A DNA stretch of 10,099 bases, from assembly GCA_018664265.1 (NCBI GenBank), contig JABJOR010000354.1:1-10099 (forward strand). Direction: 5' to 3'. The stretch's first letter is position 1. Each line of letters starts with the position of its first letter. Shown piece by piece: positions 1-6,419 of this stretch. The stretch is from Rhodospirillales bacterium. GTDB lineage: Bacteria; Pseudomonadota; Alphaproteobacteria; Rhodospirillales; Casp-alpha2. Position numbers and translations under genes: made by a program. The notes beneath the pieces were generated by a model, which was not told the DNA's origin, searched no databases, and was given only the letters and a program-made list of their open reading frames with translations.

Positions 1-307
1 CATTGGAAATGGCAGTGTGGAGTTGGCTTGTGTGTATACAGATCGTATTGAGACAAAGGCCTGTGACGCCGTTGTCATGGTTGCTTCACGTCTGCCTAAC
101 GAAGAATTATATCAAGAGTTGATGGAGAAAATGGATGGATCATCCATAAAGTCTGTAACCCGTGTGGGTGACTGTCTTGCTCCGGGAACGATTGCTGCTG
201 CTGTCTATGGCGGACATCGTTTCGCCCGTGAATTGGATGAACCAGTTAATGATGGGGTGCCGTTCCGACGGGAACTCCCCGGTATTGCTTATTCTGAAGA
301 AGGTTAA
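1..307 (+). CDS. C-terminal fragment of a TMADH/DMADH-family iron-sulfur flavoprotein (first of three tandem paralogs)
   Basis: The reading frame is open from base 2 to the TAA at 305-307, so only about 101 C-terminal residues are in the window and the gene starts upstream. The tail matches the ends of the two complete paralogs that follow: a CDAVVMVASRLPNEELY block, then VGDCLAPGTIAAAVYGGHR, then an ARELD segment and a VPFRREL ending. In trimethylamine dehydrogenase (TMADH) and dimethylamine dehydrogenase (DMADH) this region closes the C-terminal nucleotide-binding half, and the GD-x2-AP/GP-x-IAAA block is its conserved last stretch. The FMN-binding barrel, the substrate pocket and the 4Fe-4S cysteines lie outside, so substrate preference cannot be judged. 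The next paralog starts eight bases downstream, which points to co-transcription and probably coupled translation. The internal ATG-like start at 17 is not the real start, because the homology begins before it. Confidence 0.88.
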   Translation, partial: IGNGSVELACVYTDRIETKACDAVVMVASRLPNEELYQELMEKMDGSSIKSVTRVGDCLAPGTIAAAVYGGHRFARELDEPVNDGVPFRRELPGIAYSEEG

Positions 308-315
308 AAGTTATT

Positions 316-2394
316 ATGAGTGAACGTGATCCCCGTTATGATATTCTGTTTGAACCCGTAAAAATTGGCCCTGTTACAGCCAAAAACCGTTTCTATCAGG
401 TTCCCCATTGCACGGGTAGTGGATGGAACAGACCACGTACTCTGGCGAGCATGCGTGAAACCAAAGCCGAAGGCGGCTGGGGTGTTGTGAATACGGAATA
501 CTGTTCTATCCATCCTTCATCCGATGATGCACCATATCCGGCAGCCAGTATGTGGGACAAGGGTGACATCAAATCCCATAAACTGATGACAGACAAAGTT
601 CATGCCCATGGCGCACTGGCAGGGGTCGAGCTTTGTATTGGTGGCTCAAGAATGGCCAATTTGGGAACCCGCGAAGTTATGATGGGGGTGACCAGTCAGC
701 CAAACGGGGATGGTAATCCGTTCCAGTCCCGCGCCATGGACAAAGCTGATATTAAAGAAGTCCGACGCATGCATAGAAATGCTGCTCTGCGTTCCAAAGA
801 GGCCGGATTTGATATTGTCTATGTCTATGCGACACACGACTATCTGCTGTCACATTTTATGTCCAAGACACTGAACCCCAGAACCGATGAATATGGTGGG
901 TCCATTGAAAATCGTGTGCGCCTGATCCGTGAAATATTGGAAGACACCAAGGACGCTGTTGGTGATACCTGTGCGGTTGCCTGTCGGTTTTCTTCGGAAA
1001 CCAATGGCGGTCACGGTGGAGGTGATGGCGTTCCCATGCCCGGTGAAACCCGTGAAATGTTTGAAATTCTTGGCGAAATTCCCGATCTGTGGGATATCAA
1101 CGTCAATGATTACACCCTTGAAATGGGCTTGTCGCGTTTTGTTCAGGAAGGCTCACTAGAGCCCTATGTAGACTTCATCAAGTCCATTACAACCAAACCT
1201 GTTGTAACGGTAGGACGCTTTACCTCGCCCGATACTATGGCGTCTCAGATCAAACGCGGAGTTATCGATTTTATTGGTGCTGCGCGTCCGTCTATTGCGG
1301 ACCCGTTCCTGCCTAAAAAGATCGAAGAAGGCCGTGTGGACGATATTCGTGAATGTATCGGCTGCAACGTCTGCTACATCGGTGATGGCAAGGGCGTTCC
1401 CATTCGTTGTACCCAGAACCCGGCCATGAGTGAAGAATGGCGGCGTGGCTGGCATCCAGAAACCATGAATGAAAAAGGTTCAGATGACAGTATTCTCATC
1501 GTGGGTGCCGGACCTGCCGGGCTGGAATGTGCACAAGCTCTTGGCAAGCGCGGTTATGATGTGATGCTCGCCGAAGCAACCCGTGATCTTGGTGGACGTA
1601 TTAATAAAGAATCCAAAATGCCTGGTTTGTCGGAATGGGCTCGGGTGCGCAATTACCGGGTACAGCAGCTTGATAAACTGGACAACGTTGAAGTCTTCCG
1701 TGAAAGCGAAATGGACGCTGAACATGTCCTTGAAGTTGCCGCCGATCATGTTGTTATGGCGACGGGCTCGCATTGGCGCAGTGATGGGTTTGGCAATGCC
1801 AACCGTGGCGGCATAGCTAATCTTGGCCCTGCGGATAAAATTTACACACCTGACGATATTATGGCGGGTAAAATTCCAACCGGACCGACGGTGATTTTTG
1901 ATGATGACCATTATTATATGGGCTCCATCATGGCTGAAGCCATCCGTGCCACGGGTGTCCCTGTTACTCTGGTGACACCATCTGATATCATGTCAGAATG
2001 GGGTGGTTTCACTCAGGATCGCTGGCGGGCGAAAACCAAATTAATGAAAATGGGCGTAGAGATCATTACAGCCCACGGCCTGAAATCCTGTGATGGCAGC
2101 AAGGCTACGATCAGTTGTGAATACACGGGTCGTGAAAAAGCCATCGATTGTGAAGCTATTGTTTTGGTTACGTCACGCATGCCGAATGATGATCTCTATC
2201 ATGCGGTTTTGGAAAAAATGGAAGCTGGTGCAGAAGGGGCACCAAAAACCCTCAAGCGCATTGGTGACTGTGAAGCACCTGCCATTATTGCCGCAGCAAC
2301 TCATTCAGGCCACAAATATGCTCGTGAACTGGATGTGGAAATCGACCGCGATAATCCACTGAAACATGATCGGGTGTTTTTTGAAGAAGGCTGA
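316..2394 (+). CDS. TMADH/DMADH-family iron-sulfur flavoprotein dehydrogenase (N-demethylase), copy with altered substrate pocket
   Basis: Characterised relatives oxidise N-methylamines to the demethylated amine plus formaldehyde and pass electrons through a 4Fe-4S cluster to electron-transfer flavoprotein (ETF). The 692 residues are a little shorter than TMADH as I recall it. The N-terminal half is an old-yellow-enzyme-type barrel: RFYQVPHC places Cys32 at the TMADH Cys30 position that carries 6-S-cysteinyl FMN, and Tyr171, His174 and Arg224 match TMADH Tyr169, His172 and Arg222. Cys347, Cys350, Cys353 and Cys365 form the cluster motif. A Rossmann GAGPAG at 397-402 opens the C-terminal nucleotide-binding half. 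In the substrate pocket Tyr62 matches Tyr60, but Tyr266 replaces Trp264, Glu269 replaces the catalytic Asp267, and the Trp355 position is Gly or Asp. The true substrate may therefore not be trimethylamine. The ATG at 316 fits the family N terminus. GAAGAAGG at 296-303 is a distant ribosome site, so coupling to the upstream gene is likely. TMADH numbering is from memory; family assignment is firm, substrate unknown. Confidence 0.93.
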   Translation: MSERDPRYDILFEPVKIGPVTAKNRFYQVPHCTGSGWNRPRTLASMRETKAEGGWGVVNTEYCSIHPSSDDAPYPAASMWDKGDIKSHKLMTDKVHAHGALAGVELCIGGSRMANLGTREVMMGVTSQPNGDGNPFQSRAMDKADIKEVRRMHRNAALRSKEAGFDIVYVYATHDYLLSHFMSKTLNPRTDEYGGSIENRVRLIREILEDTKDAVGDTCAVACRFSSETNGGHGGGDGVPMPGETREMFEILGEIPDLWDINVNDYTLEMGLSRFVQEGSLEPYVDFIKSITTKPVVTVGRFTSPDTMASQIKRGVIDFIGAARPSIADPFLPKKIEEGRVDDIRECIGCNVCYIGDGKGVPIRCTQNPAMSEEWRRGWHPETMNEKGSDDSILIVGAGPAGLECAQALGKRGYDVMLAEATRDLGGRINKESKMPGLSEWARVRNYRVQQLDKLDNVEVFRESEMDAEHVLEVAADHVVMATGSHWRSDGFGNANRGGIANLGPADKIYTPDDIMAGKIPTGPTVIFDDDHYYMGSIMAEAIRATGVPVTLVTPSDIMSEWGGFTQDRWRAKTKLMKMGVEIITAHGLKSCDGSKATISCEYTGREKAIDCEAIVLVTSRMPNDDLYHAVLEKMEAGAEGAPKTLKRIGDCEAPAIIAAATHSGHKYARELDVEIDRDNPLKHDRVFFEEG

Positions 2395-2446
2395 ACAAAT
2401 TCAGAACGGTATTTCTGGCCAGCATTGCTCTGTCTCATTCAGGGCA

Positions 2447-2476
2447 TTGTTGTGCCAAGTATCGGTCCCTTATGAT
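2447..2476 (+). promoter_or_regulatory. possible sigma70-type promoter ahead of the second complete dehydrogenase
   Basis: The 120-base gap between the two dehydrogenases contains TTGTTG at 2447-2452 and TATGAT at 2471-2476, separated by 18 bases. The -10 element matches the consensus at five of six positions and the -35 at four. It would start transcription about 30 bases before the ATG at 2515, leaving room for the ribosome site. No convincing terminator is seen in this gap, so readthrough from upstream is also likely. This rests on pattern matching only. Confidence 0.28.
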
Positions 2477-2514
2477 TGTTCTCTGTTAAAATTCTAGATT
2501 GAGGATGATGTGCT

Positions 2515-4557
2515 ATGACCCGTGATCCACGTTATGACATTCTTTTTGAACCCATTAAAATTGGCCCGGTAACGGCGCCAAACAGGTTCTATCAGGTTCC
2601 GCATTGTAATGGCATGGGGCGGATGTTTCCGGATAGTATGATCGACATGCGGGGCATGAAGGCCGAAGGTGGTTGGGGGATTATCACCACGGAGCAGTGT
2701 GACTTCCATCCAACCGGAGACGTGCAACCTTTTACCGAGACCAGCATGTGGGATGATGGCGATGTGCCGTATCTGTCCGAGATGGTGAACGCGGTGCATG
2801 AGCATGGTTCGCTTGCTGGAATTGAACTGGTTCATAACGGTCAGGGCACAGGCTGTCTTTATAGCCGTGAAACGCCAATTGGGCCGGAACATCGTCCTGT
2901 AAGTTTGCATAATCACCCTATCCAGGCACGTGCCATGGGATTAAGCGATATTCGGGATTACCGTCGCTGGCACCGCAAGGCAGCTCTTCGTGCACGCAAG
3001 GCCGGATTTGATATTGTCGTTGTCTACGCCGGGCATGATGGCACCGTGCCCAGCCATTTTCTGACCCGCGAGAACAATCAGCGCGTCGATGAATATGGCG
3101 GATCACTTGAAAACCGCCTGCGTCTGTTTCGCGAGTTGATTGAAGATACCAAGGAATCCGTGGGCGACACCATGGCTGTGGTGGTTCGCTTTGCCGTAGA
3201 TGAAATGATGGGCAAGGACGGATTGGAATGGGCTGGTGAGGGCAAGGAAGCGGTTGAGATGATCGCCGAGCTTCCCGATATGTGGGACGTCAACGTCAGC
3301 GACTGGGAAAACGATTCCATGACCTCTCGGTTTGCCCCGGAAGGCTATCAGGAAGACTACATCGCCTTCGTTAAACAAGTAACCAGCAAGCCGGTTTCCA
3401 CCGTCGGGCGCTATACCTCTCCCGATACAATGGTCTCGGCAATTCGTCGCGGGCTGGTGGACCTGATTGGCGCTGCCCGTCCATCTATTGCTGATCCGTT
3501 CCTGCCGAACAAGATTAAAGAAGGCCGACCTGAAGATATTCGTGAGTGCATTGGCTGTAATATTTGTGCCGCCTGGAACAACCTGTCTGCGCCAAGCCGC
3601 TGCACACAAAACCCCACCATGGGGGAAGAGTGGCGTAAAGGCTGGCACCCGGAAAAGATTGCCGCAAAAGAATCAGAATCGCACATTCTTGTTGTGGGCG
3701 CTGGCCCCGCAGGTCTCGAAGCCGCTCACAGCTTGGGTAAACGTGGCTATCAGGTAACGTTGGCCGAAGCACGTTCCGAGCCGGGCGGCCGGATTACCCG
3801 TGAAAGCCGCTTGCCGGGCCTTGCTGAATGGGCGCGGGTCAGGGATTACCGGCTTGGTCAAATTCAGGGCATGACCAATGTGGAAATGTATCTGGAAAGC
3901 GAAATGACGGCTGAACAAATTCTCGAGTTTGGCGCTGATCATGTGGCTCTCGCAACAGGTGCTATTTGGCGCAGCGATGGCGTTGGCCGGGCAAACAGGT
4001 TTCCTGTGCCGGGTGCGGGTGCCTTAACACCAGATGACATCATGGATGGCAAACGCCCTGCAACACCCGGCAGTGTCGTGACAGTTTATGACGATGATCA
4101 TTACTACATGGGCAGTGTAGTTGCGGAATTGCTGGCAATCGAAGGCTACCAGGTCACGCTGGCGACGTCTGGTTCTCAAATTGCAAGCTGGACCGAGTAT
4201 ACGCTGGAACAAGGCCACATTGAGGCTCGCATGGTAAGTGCTGGTGTCGAAATTCTTCCTCGCCAGCAACTGAGTGCTATGGGTGAAGGCTGGCATGAAC
4301 TGACCAATAATTTGACCGGGGAAGCCAACAAGCGTGATGGCAGTGTTGTCTCTATAACCGCACGTCTACCGCGCGATGAATTGTTTGATGCGTTGAAGGG
4401 GAAAATTCCTGTCCGCCGTATTGGAGACTGCTTCGGGCCATCGATTATTGCGGCAGCAGTTTATGAAGGCCATCGTTATGCTCGCGAATTTGATACAAAA
4501 ATAGACCCTGATGGCGTCCCGTTCAATCGAACGCGCTATCAGTTACAGCATGGTTAA
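2515..4557 (+). CDS. TMADH/DMADH-family iron-sulfur flavoprotein dehydrogenase, with a dimethylamine-dehydrogenase-like pocket
   Basis: This 680-residue paralog has the same architecture as its upstream neighbour and is nearly identical over the first 30 residues, then diverges. Cys31 sits at the 6-S-cysteinyl-FMN position, Tyr171, His174 and Arg225 are the conserved barrel active-site residues, and Cys345, Cys348, Cys351 and Cys363 are the 4Fe-4S ligands. GAGPAG at 395-400 marks the Rossmann domain. Unlike its neighbour, it has Gln61 where TMADH has Tyr60, and it retains Trp264, Asp267 and Trp354 (TMADH Trp264, Asp267, Trp355). A Gln at position 60 is the reported difference that lets DMADH bind a secondary ammonium ion, so demethylation of dimethylamine or another secondary amine is a reasonable expectation. 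Other subfamily members may share this Gln, so specificity remains unproven. GAGGAT at 2501-2506 is a well-placed ribosome site eight bases before the ATG. No ETF genes, the usual electron acceptor, are in the window. Confidence 0.93.
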   Translation: MTRDPRYDILFEPIKIGPVTAPNRFYQVPHCNGMGRMFPDSMIDMRGMKAEGGWGIITTEQCDFHPTGDVQPFTETSMWDDGDVPYLSEMVNAVHEHGSLAGIELVHNGQGTGCLYSRETPIGPEHRPVSLHNHPIQARAMGLSDIRDYRRWHRKAALRARKAGFDIVVVYAGHDGTVPSHFLTRENNQRVDEYGGSLENRLRLFRELIEDTKESVGDTMAVVVRFAVDEMMGKDGLEWAGEGKEAVEMIAELPDMWDVNVSDWENDSMTSRFAPEGYQEDYIAFVKQVTSKPVSTVGRYTSPDTMVSAIRRGLVDLIGAARPSIADPFLPNKIKEGRPEDIRECIGCNICAAWNNLSAPSRCTQNPTMGEEWRKGWHPEKIAAKESESHILVVGAGPAGLEAAHSLGKRGYQVTLAEARSEPGGRITRESRLPGLAEWARVRDYRLGQIQGMTNVEMYLESEMTAEQILEFGADHVALATGAIWRSDGVGRANRFPVPGAGALTPDDIMDGKRPATPGSVVTVYDDDHYYMGSVVAELLAIEGYQVTLATSGSQIASWTEYTLEQGHIEARMVSAGVEILPRQQLSAMGEGWHELTNNLTGEANKRDGSVVSITARLPRDELFDALKGKIPVRRIGDCFGPSIIAAAVYEGHRYAREFDTKIDPDGVPFNRTRYQLQHG

Positions 4558-4570
4558 AAGAGGGATAAAA

Positions 4571-5350
4571 ATGAAAAGAATAGGCAAGCTTGAAAGTGTC
4601 TGGCGCTATCCGGTCAAAAGCATGCGCGGGGAAGAAGTCGAAGAAATTTATGCGGCTTATACGGGGCTTATGGGCGATCGGGTTTATGCTGTTTCCTCCA
4701 CAGACGCCATACCTGAATTTCCCTGGCACACAAACCGTGAGCACGAAGAATTTGTTCTGTACACGCCTCGGTTCAAAAACCATCAAGACACGCTGTTGCC
4801 ACCCGCACTGGAAGCGACCTATGAGGAAGCTCTCAATCCGCCTTATCCGTTGGACGATAGATTTGCAGTGGAAATTGTGACGCCCGAAGGTAAAACAATT
4901 GATGTTGATTCTCCGGCGTTTCTGGAAGGGTTGAAAGATAAGTCCGAAGGCGATCTGTCCCTCTATTACACACAAAAAAATACAGTTGATTGCCGTCCGT
5001 TGTCTCTGTTTTCCCTGCAAACAGTTAAGCAGCTTGCCAGTGAAATGAACATGGAATTGGACAAGCGTCGGTTCAGAGCCAACTTCTATGCGGATTGGGA
5101 CACCGAAGGCGGGTTTTATGAGGATACGCTGATCAACAGGCGACTGAAAATCGGCGAGCGACTTGAAGTTATGATCATCGAGCCTGACCCGCGCTGTAAA
5201 TCAATCACCATTGATCCCGATACAGCAGAAACCAGCCCCAAGATACTGAAATACATCAGCCGAAAACATGATAACAATGCCGGTGTTTTTGCAGCAGTCC
5301 TTAAAGAAGGGGCAGTAAAAACCGGGGACGAGATTTGCCTGCTCGATTAA
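4571..5350 (+). CDS. MOSC-domain protein (N-terminal beta-barrel plus MOSC; mARC/YcbX-like)
   Basis: The 259 residues carry a MOSC N-terminal beta-barrel signature (VWRYPVKSMRGEEV at about 10-23, then GLMGDR at 32-37) followed by a C-terminal MOSC domain. Cys209 in PDPRCKSITIDPDT is the position that binds the molybdenum cofactor in mARC and related proteins, and RRFRANF precedes it. Characterised relatives (mammalian mARC, E. coli YcbX and YiiM) reduce N-hydroxylated compounds, and others are molybdenum-cofactor sulfurases. E. coli YcbX carries its own C-terminal 2Fe-2S domain; this protein does not, but a 2Fe-2S reductase starts four bases downstream and is the obvious electron donor. The start at 4571 is preferred because AAGAGGG at 4558-4564 sits six bases ahead and the protein then begins right before the domain; the in-frame ATG at 4511 would overlap the preceding gene and add unrelated residues. 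Placement within a methylamine cluster suggests reduction of an N-oxide or N-hydroxylamine, which is inference. Confidence 0.87.
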   Translation: MKRIGKLESVWRYPVKSMRGEEVEEIYAAYTGLMGDRVYAVSSTDAIPEFPWHTNREHEEFVLYTPRFKNHQDTLLPPALEATYEEALNPPYPLDDRFAVEIVTPEGKTIDVDSPAFLEGLKDKSEGDLSLYYTQKNTVDCRPLSLFSLQTVKQLASEMNMELDKRRFRANFYADWDTEGGFYEDTLINRRLKIGERLEVMIIEPDPRCKSITIDPDTAETSPKILKYISRKHDNNAGVFAAVLKEGAVKTGDEICLLD

Positions 5351-5354
5351 AGCC

Positions 5355-6371
5355 ATGAAGTTTTATCCCCTTACCGTTCTTGATGTCATCGACGAGACAG
5401 ACTCTGCTCGTTCATTTGTGCTGGAACCACAGGCTGATAGTGCCGAGCACTTTCACTATAAAGCTGGGCAGTTTCTGACATTCCGTGTGCCATGGAATGA
5501 CGCGGAAGACGGATTCTTAGATCGTTGCTATTCCCTGTCAAGTGCACCGGAAACCAGCGAACACATGAAGGTCACTGTAAAACGTGAACAAGGCGGACGC
5601 GTATCCAACTGGTTCAATGATACTGTAAAGGCGGGGGATGTGATTGATGTGGCCGCACCCAGTGGCCGATTTGTGCTTAAGGGTAACGACAAGCCTTTGG
5701 CATTGTTTGCCGCTGGAAGCGGTATTACACCTGTTCTATCTATCATCAAAAGCACCCTTGCGGGTGGCGCAAAATCTATCCGCTTGTTTTATGCCAACCG
5801 TGACAAAGAAAACGTGATTTTTCATCAGGAACTGGACGCGCTTTGTAATCAGCACTCCGATATTTTACGCTGTCACCATCACCTTGATTCAGACTCCGGA
5901 TTTGTAAACCCGGATATCATCAAACCCCAGTGCGGTGATGCGGAACATTATGTTTGTGGCCCCGGACCGTTTATGGATATCGTTGAAGATGCCTTGGCGG
6001 ACTTCGGTGTCAAAGATAGTGAAATCCACATTGAACGGTTCACCACATTGGAAGATGCTTCCTCCAGTGATGTGAAAACAAAGGCCCCTTCGGATGTAAC
6101 AGGCTTTCGCGCAACACTGGATTTTGATGATCACGATGTAGTTTATGAGCCTGACCAAACTCTGTTGGAATCCATGCTGTCTGCCGGGCTGGACCCCGCA
6201 CATTCCTGCAAGAATGGAAAGTGCGGCTCCTGCATGGTGCTGATGAAGGACGGCGAAGTGGAGATGCACTCAAACAAAGTCCTGTCCAAGCGCGATCTTG
6301 AAAAAGGCTACGTCCTGTTATGCCAGTCCGTTCCCATGTCAAAAAACGTCTGGGTTGATTGCGACGAATAA
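5355..6371 (+). CDS. FAD/NAD(P)-binding reductase with C-terminal 2Fe-2S ferredoxin domain
   Basis: This 338-residue protein is a single-chain electron-transfer reductase of the ferredoxin-NADP reductase superfamily, in the FAD, NAD, 2Fe-2S order seen in KshB, PaaE and glycine-betaine monooxygenase reductases. RCYSLSS at 57-63 is the FAD-binding motif, GSGITP at 121-126 and CGPGPFMD at 201-208 belong to the nucleotide domain. Cys285, Cys290, Cys293 and Cys323 form a plant-type 2Fe-2S site (C-x4-C-x2-C-x29-C). Such proteins take electrons from NAD(P)H and hand them to a Rieske oxygenase or similar partner. The gene follows the MOSC gene by only four bases, with no good ribosome site of its own, so coupled translation and a shared function are likely. 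No oxygenase component is in the window: the partner is either the MOSC protein or an oxygenase encoded elsewhere, perhaps upstream of the left edge. The architecture is certain, the partner is not. Confidence 0.92.
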   Translation: MKFYPLTVLDVIDETDSARSFVLEPQADSAEHFHYKAGQFLTFRVPWNDAEDGFLDRCYSLSSAPETSEHMKVTVKREQGGRVSNWFNDTVKAGDVIDVAAPSGRFVLKGNDKPLALFAAGSGITPVLSIIKSTLAGGAKSIRLFYANRDKENVIFHQELDALCNQHSDILRCHHHLDSDSGFVNPDIIKPQCGDAEHYVCGPGPFMDIVEDALADFGVKDSEIHIERFTTLEDASSSDVKTKAPSDVTGFRATLDFDDHDVVYEPDQTLLESMLSAGLDPAHSCKNGKCGSCMVLMKDGEVEMHSNKVLSKRDLEKGYVLLCQSVPMSKNVWVDCDE

Positions 6372-6389
6372 CCAGAGTATCAGTCTGGT
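6371..6389 (+). other. small inverted repeat between reductase and FAD oxidoreductase genes
   Basis: ACCAGA at 6371-6376 and TCTGGT at 6384-6389 form a perfect 6-bp stem with a 7-base loop directly after the reductase stop codon. A short T run (ATTTTT) begins about seven bases past the stem. The stem is weak and the T run is displaced, so this is at best a leaky attenuator or an RNA-processing hairpin within the operon rather than a full terminator. Confidence 0.25.
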
Positions 6390-6419
6390 GTCGTAATTTT
6401 TCCAAACTGTGAGAGATGC

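Noticed and set aside
1480..1911. Antisense open frame of 143 codons inside the first complete dehydrogenase
   Set aside because: It is opposite the Rossmann region of a well-supported gene, has a composition typical of a shadow frame, and has no ribosome site.
2443..2456. GGCA/TGCC hairpin after the first complete dehydrogenase as a terminator
   Set aside because: The stem is only four base pairs and no T run follows.
3103..3648. Long antisense open frame of 181 codons inside the second complete dehydrogenase
   Set aside because: It lies wholly opposite a gene with clear family motifs, its translation has no recognisable domain, and a similar antisense frame appears at the matching place in the other paralog, as expected from shared codon use.
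316..4557. Assigning these genes as dgcA (dimethylglycine demethylase) or as a true tmd (trimethylamine dehydrogenase)
   Set aside because: The N-terminal QVPHC motif and overall layout fit the TMADH/DMADH group better than DgcA as I recall it, and the altered pocket of the first complete copy argues against a firm trimethylamine call, so no gene symbol is given.
4511..4570. Upstream in-frame ATG for the MOSC gene
   Set aside because: It overlaps the end of the dehydrogenase, adds 20 residues unlike the family, and a good ribosome site sits before the ATG at 4571.
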